Source: Acanthosepion lycidas
Taxonomy: Eukaryota > Mollusca > Cephalopoda > Sepiida > Sepiidae
Direction: 5' to 3'
DNA: 64,000 bases
NCBI GenBank assembly: GCA_963932145.1
Contig: OZ010578.1
Location: forward strand, 44,153,404 to 44,217,403
The notes beneath the pieces were generated by a model. It had not been told where the DNA came from. It saw only the letters and a program-made list of their open reading frames with translations, and did not search any database. The translations under genes and the position numbers were made by a program. Below are positions 43,495 to 55,008 of this stretch, one piece after another (position 1 is the first letter of the stretch; the number at the start of each line of letters is the position of its first letter).

Positions 43495-43620
43495 TTGAAT
43501 CTGTACTAACTGGTTTGGGGATTGAACTTGCAATTGTTCTGCTACCAAATCCGCTAACCAGTGAGTGCTTTAATCTAGTCTCTTGAGACAATCTTGAAGC
43601 TACAACTTAACTCCTTACAT
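43495..43620 (-). repeat. tRNA-derived SINE-like segment, copy 1
   Basis: Reverse complement has TTGTAGCTTCAAGATTGTCT, ACTGGTTAGCGGATTTGGTA and AGTTCAATCCCC, the last acting as a B box. A plus-strand relative lies at 45065-45170. Confidence 0.5.
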
Positions 43621-43859
43621 CTAATATTTTCCACTGCTGAAGCCTTACTGTCAACCTTGACTCTTTCTGCTACTGTTTTCTTTCTTTTTGTATTGCCTTC
43701 CTTTGCCACTTCATTCTTTTTGCCATATTCCATTTTTATGAGTTGCTGGTATTTTTGGACGTTTTTTCTTAATAGCTCCTGCGTGGTATTTATATATATC
43801 TGCTAAGCCTATTGATAGGCACTGATTCCTTATGTAGGAATGATACTACTAATGCCTAA

Positions 43860-44480
43860 GGCTGAGATAGCTAGATGACACCTTCATACTTTGACCATTA
43901 CCAGGAACATGTACAAATACTACTGAATCATGTGAATTTAGTATGACCTTTGATCTAGTTTATAATAGGAAAGCAAAAGTCAACTGGCCTTCCTTGATGT
44001 ACTAATAACTCAGAGAGATTGGGTTCCAGACAATCTGTTGATCACAAGCAAACCTTCACTGGACCTTACCTTGAGTTCCCACAATCTAAATGTAAAGAAA
44101 GAAAAAAAAATCCAATGCTTTATGCAAAATGATAAGTTTAGCAAGTGATGATAATTATCAAGCACACGCTTCAGTGCGATAATTACCTACTGAGCATAAT
44201 ATCAGCTTCTGAAGGCAGGGGCATAAGGGTCATGGAGGAAGATTGAAAAACTGCTATGGTTTATCTCCCTTATATCAAGGGCTTGTTGGGAAGGATTCAA
44301 AAGTTTTGCAATCTATTCAACATCAGGATGATATTTAGAAGCAGATCAACCTTATGGCGATATCTCTGCTGAATCAAGTCTAAGATGAGAATATAGTCAA
44401 GAACTGTGTATATTCCATCACTTGCAGTTGTGGCAAAGAATACAAAGGCAAAACGGACCAACCTCTAAAAGTAACTATTT
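43860..44480 (+). pseudogene. Penelope-like element remnant with GIY-YIG endonuclease
   Basis: Broken plus frames give QREWVPDNLLITSKPSL (the LDVL-x-x-R region), later GLSPLYQGLVGKDSKVLQ (the PYVKGLSEKI block) and finally NCVYSITCSCGKEYKGKTDQ (44402-44461), which fits the GIY-YIG pattern VY-x-I-x-C-x-CG-x-x-YIG-x-T. In Penelope-like retroelements this endonuclease follows the reverse transcriptase. Several stops are present. The C-terminal continuation lies at 44740-44960, after an intervening repeat. Confidence 0.75.
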
Positions 44481-44499
44481 GTTGTTTGGCCTTATCGGA

Positions 44500-44705
44500 T
44501 GATATTTATTGGAATTTTGAACTGAACGTTTTATTTAGTTCACGGGTGTAGATTGTTTTAATTCCACATGCCATGCTGAGAACAGCCTACTTCTGTGGAC
44601 TAAATAAAGGGTTTGGTTCAAAATTCCAACAAATATTACTTGAAGAAGGCAGGAGCATGCAACGGTCAAAACATTGTGAATATGACAACAACAGTTTGAA
44701 CAATC
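44500..44705 (+). repeat. PLE-associated repeat, copy 3
   Basis: Contains ATTTTGAACTGAACG, a hairpin-prone middle (TTTATTTAGT ... ACTAAATAAA), then CTTGAAGAAGGCAGGAGC and CAACGGTCAAAACATTGTG. It splits the PLE coding remnant and serves as the uninterrupted reference for the insertion at 50116-51983. Confidence 0.6.
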
Positions 44706-44739
44706 TCAGAAATATAAACAAATCTTTAAAAGCATAGCT

Positions 44740-44960
44740 ATAGAAACTTAGAAAAGCTGTAGTTAGGAGTTACACAATAAAATCAGGCATGACTGATCAT
44801 ATACGGAAGAGGAAAATGGTGCTCAGCCACTCCTGTGGAATTAAGTAAAAATATTAAATAGAGAAGTACACTGGAGAATCAAATATCTGAAGCAATCTGT
44901 GCATATACTCATTTGGGAGTCATTAAGATCATGCATCAGAAACATCAGCAATTAATAACT
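44740..44960 (+). pseudogene. PLE C-terminal remnant
   Basis: Reads KKAVVRSYTI then SGMTDHIRKRKMVL and YTGESNI, matching the 8585-8820 fragment (SGMHDHIWREK, REYHWKI) but with more decay. Confidence 0.5.
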
Positions 44961-45064
44961 GCATGGCAAAAAGACTGTTGTGGCAAAAAAAAATAAACTG
45001 TAACAGGAGCCAAGCTTGATAACAAGACCACAACAGAGGAGGCCAGAGGACTATTAGGTTTAAG

Positions 45065-45170
45065 GCTGAAAGTTGTAGCTTCAGGATTGTCCCAAGGGAC
45101 AATAGCCTGGAGAATTAAAGCATGGGTTAGTGAATTTGGTGGCATAGTAATTGAGTTCAATCCCAGATAT
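45065..45170 (+). repeat. tRNA-derived SINE-like segment, copy 2
   Basis: GTTGTAGCTTCAGGATTGTC, TGGGTTAGTGAATTTGGTGG and GAGTTCAATCCC appear in the same order as the inverted copy at 43495-43620. Confidence 0.5.
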
Positions 45171-45210
45171 ACTTAGTGAAGGAAAGACTAGCTATGACTG
45201 AGCATTACTA

Positions 45211-45290
45211 TTAGGTTGGTGCAAAAATAATTTCGTTTTCTAACATATGTTACTATGTGAGAAAACGAAATTATTTTTGCACCAACCTAA
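45211..45290 (+). mobile_element. 80-bp MADE1-like mariner MITE, copy 2
   Basis: Starts TTAGGTTGGTGCAAAAATAA and ends with its exact reverse complement, flanked by TA on both sides. The inverted repeats cover about 33 bp each. The centre (ACATATGT) differs from copy 1. Confidence 0.95.
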
Positions 45291-45299
45291 TAAAAAGGA

Positions 45300-46130
45300 A
45301 ATTTTCTTTCTAATTTCACCCAATACAAGTCTTGAGAGCCACTTGAAGTAGAGAGTACAGTTGAAATGATAATGATGAATGAGGTGTGTGTGATAGGAAG
45401 TGAAGTTTGAGGATGGTTGTTCTTGGGAATGCTTACATTTGGAACATGGAGAAAAAGAGGGTGATTTGACTTCATGGAAGTGACATTGTGTATCTGAACT
45501 GTAAAAGTTTGAACTGGTGAGACTAAAGAATTGACCTCTTCTGAATAGTTGCCAGATGGAAATAGCAATAGAATAGGCGCCAGTCTTACAATGTTGCATT
45601 CGTGGGAAAGAGGTTGCAGAGTGGAAAATAAATTTTCTCTTAGAAGGCTTCATAGATGATTTTGAACTCTGTCATGGCTGGAAAGTGAGGATTGAACAGC
45701 TTAAGTCCAGATTTGGCAGTAGTATATAAATTTTGGTCTAAATCTGACTCTTGTCAAGATAAAACATGTCAGAAGGGATCAGTAATGAAGATAGGATCTC
45801 CTTAGACAATCTATTGTTGTAGATTAAATGATGGGTTCAATTCAAAATTCTTTGAAGTTTACCTAGATTGACAAAGACCTGAAGTAGTGCATAACATCTT
45901 CATCATTGTGATAGTAAAAACAAAGATAAGGATATTTGTATGATTGTAAATGTTGGTTTCAATCCTGTATTAGAATGACTGCAAAAAACATCCGCCCTCT
46001 CCAAATTTATAGAAAAAACATAGATGCATGCTGGGATTTCTTCTTAGCCAATGAAATCAGTCACTTTTCAGTGTCATCCTCTTTATTTCTGTTTCTTGAA
46101 GTTGGAACACTGATCACTTGTCTATATCTC
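45300..46130. other. No gene recognised
   Basis: The 137-codon minus frame at 45240-45653 lacks domains, overlaps the MITE, and is probably chance. Confidence 0.5.
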
Positions 46131-46139
46131 CTTTTGTGT

Positions 46140-46930
46140 GTTAAAATAGGTACCTCCATGAAATCGCTAAAAAATAGAGCATAGTCTGATGAAAAAGATG
46201 CCAAACTTTATGAAAACAAAATTTTATCGTCTAAATGCTTATGTTTTTATGAAGAGGATAGACCAAATTTTTTTTTAATTATTTTTAAAAAAATTTTCCT
46301 TCTTTTTAGAATATTCTAAATTTTGATTTAAAAACCTTGTTTCTCTTTGTTGCAACAAGGGTTAGTAAGTAACATAGATAATTTTTAGCACGTGTTTTTT
46401 GTATTACACACATTAATTTGAAAAATTTTGCAAAAATAAAAATAATTGTCAGATGTTAATGAAACTTTCAGAAACTATTCACAGATTATTGAAATTATTA
46501 TGTTTATTTTTTTTATTAAAGTCATGGCAGAAATATTTTTTTTTTTATATTTATTAACACCCCCATAACTAATTTTATGAAAAACTAGAAATTCGAGCCC
46601 ATCAGCCTTAGTGATTACAATAGTTAAAAGCACAATGCTTTGAAGAATGCAAATCATGTTTTTTTTTTTTTTTGTTTTTTTTAATTGAAGCCAATGTGCC
46701 TGAAAATCAGCTCTGAATTGTAACATACAAAACTCAATAAAACAAATATATTATTTAATTTCAAATGCTTTTATTTGTTTTTAATTGTTTTTATGAATAT
46801 GGACAATATTTTCTGAAAGCAAAAAATTTTTTCAATGAAAATTGAATTTTTAATACAATTATTTGTTATTTCTTTAATTATAATAGATTTTTACATTAAG
46901 TTTTTAAAAATATTATAACATTAGTTAAAA
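46140..46930 (+). repeat. AT-rich dispersed repeat, copy 3
   Basis: From CCATGAAATCGCTAAAAA through GCTCTGAATTGTAACATAC and ATGGACAATATTTTCTGAAA. It is closest to copy 4, which lies about 1 kb downstream in the same orientation. Confidence 0.75.
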
Positions 46931-47169
46931 GCACCATCAACCTTTCAAAGTGTCCATATGAGATTGTCATTGTCTAGTGCTTTGAAAATTGTATCGTTTG
47001 GACCAATCAGAAGTAATGGTAATTAAAAAATGTAATTTTGTGCTTATAATCGGGCGGTAATTATAAAGTACGGAAGACCAACCAGAATACAATTTAGTTG
47101 CATTATTTGAGTTCAGCATTGTTCTTCGCTGTTAAGGCCTTTACTTTTGCGAAACACGTATGGAGAAGT

Positions 47170-47704
47170 TAATTTAGTTACCTTCATGAGATCGCTAAAA
47201 ACAGAGCATAGCATGATGCAAAAGACACCAAAGTTGATGAAAACAAAATTTTAGCGTCTAAATGCTTATGTTATTATTGAGAGGAAAGATCAAAGTATTT
47301 TTTACTTATTTTTTAAAATTTTTCCTTCTTTTTTAGAACATTGTAAATTTTGATTAAAAAAAACCTTTTTTCTCTTTTTATGAACTGGGCCGCTAAAATA
47401 ACAAAATTTTTAGCGCGTTTTTTTTCCTGTTTGACACACATTAATTTGGAAAATCTTGCAAAAATAAAAATAATTGTTGAATTTTAGCAAAACTTTCAGA
47501 AACTATTCACAAATGATGGAACTTATTATAAATATCTCTTTTTTTTTTTTTTTTTTTTTTTTTTGTAAAGTCATGTTAGAATTTTTTTTGTTTCATATGT
47601 ATTACCCCCTCTAACTAATTGTACGAAAACTCTATAATTTCGATTTTGAGGAGATTAATTTTTATATTAGTTAAAAGCACAAGGCTTTGAGGAAACCAAA
47701 TCAT

Positions 47705-47744
<40 letters not shown>

Positions 47745-47960
47745 TTGGAACCCCTCTACCGGAAAATCGTCTCTGAAGTGTAACATACAAAACTCAATAA
47801 AACAAAAATATTCTTTAATTTCAAAAGCTTTTAATAACTTATATTTATTTCAATGAACATGGACAATATTGTCTGAAAGCAAAGATATTTCGATGAAAAA
47901 TGAATTTTTAAAACAATTATTTGTTATTTCTGAAATATTTTTTTTATTTTTACATTATGT
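47170..47960 (+). repeat. AT-rich dispersed repeat, copy 4
   Basis: From TTCATGAGATCGCTAAAAAC through GCTCTGAAGTGTAACATAC-like sequence and ATGGACAATATTGTCTGAAA. T runs at 47528-47564 and 47705-47742 are longer than in copy 3. Confidence 0.75.
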
Positions 47961-48185
47961 TGCTAATTCTTCTAAAATTAGGGAAAAGTTTGTGGAACTT
48001 AACGAATGCTGTTTTTAAGTAGATATATATTTACAGATTATAATTTCCAAAGCTTATTACAAATTAACGAATACGTATATTAAAAAAATTAATTTGTGTC
48101 AATAATTTTTACCAAATGAAATCTACGGAAGCTGGAAGTATCGTGCGTGCAATAAATAAAAAACGTCAGCAGTGCAGCACTTGTA

Positions 48186-48221
<36 letters not shown>

Positions 48222-48374
48222 GTATTTATAATTTCTCCAGATAGTATCAACAAACTTATGGTACAGTACTTTAAAAAAAAACCCTAAAAAAACGGAATGG
48301 CAAAAGTTTTTTTACTTTAATTATTACAAGGTAGTACTTAAGCAGGTCCGCTTAAAAAAAAAAAAATATGTCCA

Positions 48375-48800
48375 TTCTGTCCATCTGTAGGGGAACTCGA
48401 ATCTCGCGTCAGCTGTCAATAATTGATAGATGGTATCAATTCGCACTTGTCAATCCACGTGTGGTTCAAATCGGCTCTCTTTTATTTTAAAAAACATTTT
48501 TCTACGAAGAAAGTAAGTAAAAGTTTCTTTTAAATTATTTTAAATAAACTTCAAATTTTCTAAATTTTTTCGAATAAATTTTGAAATACGTATACTTAAT
48601 TTTTAAATGAGTTTTAAACGAAGAATTTAACTTATTTTTAAAAATTCTAAAAATGGCTTAAATCGAGTTTTTTTTCGTTATTTGGTAAACAAGATTTGTA
48701 AATAAATTTTGGACATGTTAAGTATGAGTAAAAAATTTCAAAAAATATTCAAAAAATACTTTAGTGTTTTTTCTCAATAATGAAATATACATTCAACATG
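48375..48800 (+). repeat. Diverged tandem unit 1 of 2
   Basis: Landmarks CCATCTGTAG, CACCTGTCAAG-like sequence, a TTTTATTTT block, ATTTTAAATAAAC, AAACAAGATTT and TTTCGGAC/TTTTGGAC-GTG recur in order at 49345-49790. Confidence 0.5.
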
Positions 48801-49344
48801 AAGAAATTTTTTTTCATTAATTTTCAGACCGTTCTTGTCATGCTACTGATTTTCATGAAGGTACCTAAGTTAATTTGATTTTTCAATTTCAACTGAGAAG
48901 GGTACCTATAAATATCAGTATCATCTTATGAAATTTAACTACTGCTAAACTTTAATTTATATGATCTTATTTTTATATTAATCTCAGTTATGACATTTTT
49001 CCATAAATGAAATATCAAAATTAATAATAAAATGAATGGAAATACAAATAACACATTAAAATGTAATAAATGTACATAACATTATAGTATTTTATGTACA
49101 CTTCTGATAAAATTTCATAAGAAAGGTACCTAAAAATTAATTAGATACCTTTTTCTTATGAAATTTAATCTCACTCTTAACAGTCTTATTTTTTAATTTC
49201 TTTATATCTTCCATAAAGCATCGTAAACGTTAAGATGAAAGCTAAGTACAAAAAAAAAAGAAATGAAAAATTAGAGCGCTGAAAGTTTTCCTTAAAAGTA
49301 ATGAGGTAAATAATTTGTTCACTTAAATCTAAATAATTTCACTT

Positions 49345-49790
49345 CCTTCCATCTGTAGAAAGAATTATCCTCCCGTAAGTTATCTAAACGTCATGAATGT
49401 GTCTTTCGTCACCTGTCAAGCTATGCGAAAGGTTATGACCTGCTTTGTTTTATTTTCAAATTACATTTTTTTCGGCGCAGAAGCTAAGCTAAGTTAAGCT
49501 TGGTTCAAAATATTTTAAATAAACATAATTTCTGATTTTATTAAAATCAGTTTTTAAAAAATGATAATTGATTTTTAAAAGAATATCAAAGTCAGATTTT
49601 CATCTTTTTTATCAAATGATTGAAAATGATTGATTATCTGTCCTTTTATTTTTTTTTATTTTTTTTTTATTTTTTTTTTTTTTTTGACAAAAAAAAAAAA
49701 AACAAGATTTTTTAACAAAAATTTCGGACGTGCTAGGAACGATTAAAAAATGTAAAAAAAAAATACCCTAAAAATACTTTGATCTTTTCC
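49345..49790 (+). repeat. Diverged tandem unit 2 of 2
   Basis: Counterpart of 48375-48800 about 970 bp downstream. No coding frame is conserved between the two. Confidence 0.5.
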
Positions 49791-49861
49791 CCTTTATTAA
49801 TACACCTTTCTCAGTTTGTGAACCTTTTTGCCTCATTACTGTTGCTTTGCCTACTTTTATC

Positions 49862-49886
49862 TTGTGTGTGTGTGTGTGTATATATA

Positions 49887-49934
<48 letters not shown>
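49862..49934. repeat. (TG)n/(TC)n/(TA)n compound microsatellite
   Basis: Three simple repeats joined directly. Confidence 0.95.
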
Positions 49935-49935
<1 letters not shown>

Positions 49936-50019
49936 TGCTTACTATTATTTTTGCCATGTTCTTTTCTTTTGTCATTGTTTATTGCAAACTTTGTCAATTC
50001 TTTACATTTTTTACATTGT

Positions 50020-50115
50020 TTGGACTGTTGTCATTATTTTTCTTGTCATATTCATGTTTCAGCTATTGTATGCTCCAGCATCCTTCAGGTGATTGGAATT
50101 TTGAACTGAACCCTT
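50020..50115 (-). repeat. PLE-associated repeat, copy 4 (left part, interrupted)
   Basis: Reverse complement has CACCTGAAGGATGCTGGAGC and ACATGAATATGACAAGA-like sequence. At GAACCCTT the unit is broken by the LTR-like insertion and resumes at 51984. Confidence 0.6.
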
Positions 50116-51983
50116 TGTGACACTGAGCTGTCGGCCCATGGTGAACTCCCAGTTGTGGCGCGAAACTGTAATGTTTCGAATCCTGTTTGTTGCTACCAGG
50201 CAGAATCTTTTGGTCAGGGTACCAAGTGGGATGGTTGGTCAATGCTAACAGCTTCACACCAGCTGCAACCGGTTCGACACCAGCTCCGTCGTTCCCAGCT
50301 CCCTTCCAATGACTGGTTACTGAAGTAACTGCTTTGATCTCAAGTCTAACCCACCAACATTGTGATTTTGATCAATCAGGCATCGTGCTGTAGCGTAAGA
50401 TGAGTCCAGACTGGAGGTGATATAGCACAAGCATAAAGAAAAAGAAGCAAATAAAAACCCAAGAGATTCAAATTTAATAACAAATTAACATTATCCGTCT
50501 GTTATATACAGGAGTGTGTTTTTCTACCAGTCTGTTTTTTACGGAGTGTGACACTTCTACGTTTCTCAAGCAAGTTCTGGTACCCTAAGTCGACTGGTTT
50601 AGTTTTTAGGTGCTGGCTTGGCTTCATTCATCAGTATAACTTGCTATTGGTAGGATAGGTGAAGTCAGAGGTCGCGGAATCTCTCTATCAGCTTCTGCGA
50701 GGCAACATTCTACTCAAGCTCTGACTCTTGAACTAACTGTCTCCAACTCAACTGCTGTCGAACAGCCTGAGGACATTTGTTTATATGGGTACCAACCAAA
50801 AACCAATGCAGAGTTAGATGCAGTTTGGGGTTCTTGGTAAATCTCGATTTCCAACAAGAAATCTCTTTGTTGTCAGGCCAGGAAAATTGTTTACTGCCCA
50901 TTTTTGGAAAATTAATCACTTTCCATTTTGGGGGATCTCCTCTTCTTGAGGAGAGGTTGGAGGAGAGCTATCCTCCTAAACTCTCACTCTCTTACATTGA
51001 TACCTTGCACTGATCCCTTCAGTGGGCGTTAATAACTCCCCTGTCCTCCTCATCAAATTACTTCTGCCTATCATTATTGCTACCACTTGACCAATGGCAT
51101 CCCGACTGTGCAGGTGTGGCTAAGCTGGCCTCCTTAAAATTATAACCCAGAATTTTTGTTTACAAAATTTATTTTATTTATTTATTTTTTTTTTTTGCCC
51201 CCATCGGCCAAAATTTTAACGAATCTAGCATTGCCACTTAAAATCTTTCAGATCTTTTGGTCACTCAGAGTCTTCTTAACCAGCACCCTTTACAAATTCC
51301 ATCCATCACTTGTCAATGTCTGCCATCTGGTCCCTTCATGAAGTTAGCTTTTACTGGAACCCTTGGCTTCTTGAGAAATTAAATTCCTTATCTCCCGAAT
51401 CACGATTCTTCCACGATATCTTTTCTCATGCCCAAAATTTTATAATTACCATATTGCTACTTAACATGTCGGCACCTGAAGACGACTCTTTGGAAAAGTA
51501 AATAATAACAATTCTCCCCACCCCGTATCAGCAAATCATCTCCTGCCGAATTTTTTATAATCACCATATTGCTATATGGCCCCGCTTTGCTGGCACTCAA
51601 GAAAAATGATGTCTTGGGAAGACAGTTAATATTGATTCTCTTTACCCCGTATTGGCAAATCATCTCCTGCCGAAATTTTTATGACCGCTTTATGGCCTGC
51701 CTGATATCTCAATGCTTTGCTTTTTCTGAATCTCGTGTTTCTCTCGGCAAGCATTTCTTTACAAACAACATTAATCAATTGTCAAAAAAAAACTCATGGC
51801 TTTTCTGCAAGTCTACTGTCTACACCAATTTATGGGCCTTTGGGAAAGTGACTCAATTTTATTCTTAAGTAAAAGAAAAAAAAGAAAAATTTCGGGCTAT
51901 CTTCTTTTCTGTTCTTGGTATTTTTTTGTTTTAATTTCTATGGTTAATTAGTTAGCCAATTACCATAGCTAAATAGTGTCACA
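50116..51983 (-). mobile_element. LTR-like element, copy 2 (nested)
   Basis: Bounded by TGTGACACT and AGTGTCACA, a perfect 9-bp inverted pair; 1,868 bp in minus orientation. It matches 31020-32709 throughout. Comparison with the uninterrupted repeat at 44515-44540 shows a clean insertion with a likely 4-bp target duplication CTTT (AAAG on the element strand). No coding sequence. Size, TG...CA-type ends and short duplication fit a solo LTR. Confidence 0.75.
51435..51690. repeat. Internal ~130-bp tandem duplication
   Basis: Landmarks ACCATATTGCTA, CCCCGTATYRGCAAATCATC and CCTGCCGAA occur twice. It explains part of the length difference between the two LTR-like copies. Confidence 0.75.
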
Positions 51984-52325
51984 CTTTATTTTATCCGCTG
52001 GGGTAGATTGTTCTAGTTCCACGTGTCATGCCTCTTCTGGTTTTCTGTTATCTGCCTTTAACTCAGCTTTACAAATTTTTTTTTTTTTTCTGTTCACCAT
52101 TGCAACCATTGAACTCACAACTCTTTGGGTCAAGTGACTGGATCCACTTTTATCCACTGGGTCATGTATCCATGTGGAACTAGAACACTCTGTCCTGGTG
52201 GACAAAATAAAGGGTTTAGTTTGAAATTACAATTACCTGAAGAAGGCCGGAGCATACAACAACTGAAAATTTGTGAATATGGCAGTAAAGATGAGGACAA
52301 CAGTTCAAACAATGTAAATAATTAC
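51984..52325 (+). repeat. PLE-associated repeat, remainder of copy 4 and copy 5
   Basis: TAGATTGTTCTAGTTCCACG continues the unit interrupted at 50115. GGACAAAATAAAGGG then CCTGAAGAAGGCCGGAGC and AAGATGAGGACAACAGTTC form a plus-oriented unit at 52200-52325. Confidence 0.6.
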
Positions 52326-52549
52326 AATACCTCTTTGCAGAAATATAGACAGATTTTGTCAATTCTGTTTGTTGGACATTTCTGCCAATTAGATTTAACC
52401 ATAGCCAATTACTCTAAAGTAAATAATGATAAATTCTCATCCTAGAAATATAGAATATATTATAGAATGATGTAAAAAAAAAAAAAAAAATTCTTTTATT
52501 TTTAAAAAGTTTTGAAATTTTCTGATTTTTTTTTTTTTTTAGATAACTT

Positions 52550-52570
52550 TGTTTTTCTTGCATCTTTCAG
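52550..52570 (+). other. Predicted 3' splice site before the long TATDN2 exon
   Basis: A pyrimidine-rich run ending TTGCATCTTTCAG (to 52570) precedes sequence in which all three frames are closed before 52642. The exon entered here must therefore begin with 5' UTR. Confidence 0.55.
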
Positions 52571-52578
52571 ATATTTTA

Positions 52579-52641
52579 ATGGTGCCACATAGATTTAAAA
52601 AGCCAATTCCAAATCTTGAGTGTTGTCAAGCTTTGGCATGA
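52579..52641 (+). other. Upstream ORF overlapping the TATDN2 start (ATGA)
   Basis: ATG GTG ... encodes 20 residues (MVPHRFKKPIPNLECCQALA) and stops at TGA 52639-52641, overlapping the next ATG at 52638 by the sequence ATGA. It may modulate translation by termination-reinitiation. Alternatively it may mark a missed intron or a base error. Confidence 0.4.
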
Positions 52642-54288
52642 GACGCGGTGAATCTGGGAAATCATCAGGTCAAAACGTAGGACTAAAGGGAGAGAATTCT
52701 GCAGAGAGAAAGACGTGCATGAAGAAAAGATCAGCTTCTATCTCGGCTCCTGGCTTACCTTCCTCAGAATTTCTACCAGTGTACTTTGTAGATCTTAAAC
52801 ATTCAGAAGAGGACAAAGAAGTTGACGTTAACTTTTATTCCATTCAGAGAAAATTCAGTGGAAAAAAAATGCGGGATCAGATCCAAACAATTGCCTCCAA
52901 AGAAAGCAGTCATGCAGAGACCTCTGAGCTTGATGTACATGTACAAAGTACTTGCTTTGAGCAGGACTTACCAAAGCACAAATCAACCAAGAAGTCTTCA
53001 AAAAGAGGAAGGGATAACAATTCTGGTGTACAGACTTTGTTACTCACCAATCTAGCCAGTGCTGTTTGCAGAACAAACAAAAATCAACATGTGGAGATGA
53101 TTTCTGAAAGTGATGTCGTTTACAAAGGGAAACGAAAACAGAGTTCCTCTAATTCTAAGTCGGTATCCAAATTGATTTCAGATGTCAAGAAAGATGGAAA
53201 ACATTCTGCTGATACTGATGAAGAATCAAGCAGGGAAGTGAGAAAATCAAAGTTTTTGAAAGATGTTTCCAAGCGAGATAAGAGGCAATTCTCTGGTTCT
53301 AAAAATGGCAGTAATATCAGTGCATTTTTATCAGTAGAAGAGCAAGAAACAAGTGTTTTAGATAACTTCACTGACAAAGTGACTTCCCCTCAAGGAGAGA
53401 AAAAAAAAATTTCCAATAATACCTCCCCAGTTATTGACACTTCAACTCCAAAAACTACCACTAAAAAAAAAGCTGAATTTTTCCCTGACCTTCCTTTGAG
53501 TCCAGAGCTCTTGAAACCTAAATCCTCAAAATTGCCTCTTTTGACTGGTGGCTTTGTACCACATTCAAGGCGAAATCTTACCAGTAGTTTTTCTCCAAAA
53601 AATCTGGATTGTATGGAAGAAGCAGAGTCTAGTCTCAACTCTAGTTTAAATAAATCTTTGGGTGCTAGTACCAATTCAAGCTCCCCTAGAATTAATACCC
53701 CTAATTCATGTTCTTCTAACAAGGACACCAGCTCTGCACAGTTTTATTCAAACCCGACCTTCTCCTTTCCAAGTTTGGGCAACAGCAGTATTTTAGCCTC
53801 TCCCAAAACTCCAGAATCGTTCAATTCCTCAGAAATGAAACAGTGGAAATTGAGACGGGGCATGTCAGATATTGGTCCCCAGAGATACAAAAATTTTAAC
53901 TGGAGGGATAGTATGCAGGGTTCATCTGACACTCTGCATGCATCCCTCCTTGACAAGCCTCCCTATGCTCGGCTGCGGGAACGGCTGTTGGATAATCGTC
54001 ACTTGCTTCCTAAACGAAACTTGCATGAACATATCCAGAAATACCACAGTTTCCAACACCGTTCCCATTTGGCTAAGCATGCCAACTGGAAGTCAGATTT
54101 TCTAAACCAGTGCTGGTCTCTTGAGAACAACTTTATTGATTCACATTGTCACTTGGATTTTCTGTTTGACCGACTTCCATTTAATGGAAACTTCCAGAAC
54201 TATTATCGGAAAAACCTGGATACTTTCCCAAGTAATTTTGCTGGTTGTGTGGCTGTATTTTGCGAGCCAAAAAGTTTCACTTCTGAAG
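52638..54288 (+). CDS. TATDN2: TatD-family nuclease, TATDN2-like, long first coding exon
   Basis: The exon encodes about 550 aa plus one base of the next codon. Residues 1-470 are Ser/Lys/Pro-rich low complexity, probably disordered, as in animal TATDN2 proteins with long N-terminal tails. The catalytic domain opens with FIDSHCHLDFLFDRL at residues 499-513; His503 and His505 form the TatD HxH metal motif. The GT at 54289 is a good donor (GAAG|GTAAAA), and the phase fits the exon at 61828. The frame is open back to a GTG at 52620, but the first ATG is 52638. Family function: metal-dependent 3'-5' exonuclease/deoxyribonuclease; the human protein has also been linked to RNA/DNA-hybrid processing. 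Confidence 0.8.
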
Positions 54289-54983
54289 GTAAAATTTGTA
54301 TTAAGTTAAAAATAAAATTTGAGTAGGGGTAGTATTAGCCATTTCCTTATAAGCCATCAAGCTGGGATCAAAGTGTATTTGCTCTCTCTATCTGTAATGA
54401 TATTGTTAGCTGTTTTCTTTATAAGGAAACATTTAGCATTCATTGACCAATCTGCTAATGCTAATTATGCTTTTCTTCACTCCCTGGCCATACCCTATTA
54501 CAGGTGCCTGCTCAATCTGTGGGAATCTAGTGTGGGTGTTGGTGGAGTAGAAGAAACAAACTTGGATGCTTGTTTAGATAAATGACCAAAGATTTATCTT
54601 TATATACATGTTATAAAAATGTCTCTGGTAAGTGATATACTGTAGTGTGTTGAATGTGTGCAGTGTACTAGGTGTGAATTGAGAGTGTGAAAAAGGAATA
54701 TGCTTAACACTGGTTGACTGATTGGTTGTCATCGCTTTGTGCTTGTTGTATTTATAAGGTTCATTCATTTAATGTGTATACAAGAGGTTGTTTACAAAGC
54801 CTAATAGTCACCGCAGTCAGCTGTGCGTGTGTACATGAAGTCTCTCTCTGCTTTCTTCTGGTGTGCTATATAAGGGAAAAGTACAATCATAGTTGAAAGC
54901 ACCTGTGGCAAACAAGATTTGCCTCAATAATGGCTAGCAGTCTGATATATTTGTGTTTCTTTTAAAATTTGTTTTGAGTAGAG

Positions 54984-55008
54984 TGTGTGTGTGTGTGTGT
55001 GTGTGTGT
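54984..55008. repeat. (GT)n microsatellite
   Basis: About 12 units. Confidence 0.95.

Noticed and set aside
45240..45653. 137-codon minus-strand gene
   Set aside because: It overlaps a MITE and shows no domain, splice site or codon preference.
51474..51515. CCTGAAGACGACTC ... GGAAAAG in the LTR-like element as a hammerhead
   Set aside because: The interval between boxes has only one possible pair and the duplicate copy lacks the core.
54319..54585. An exon in the first part of the TATDN2 intron (88 codons)
   Set aside because: Frame is open by chance after the donor; no acceptor and no TatD motif, while the 61828 exon joins in phase with the family sequence.
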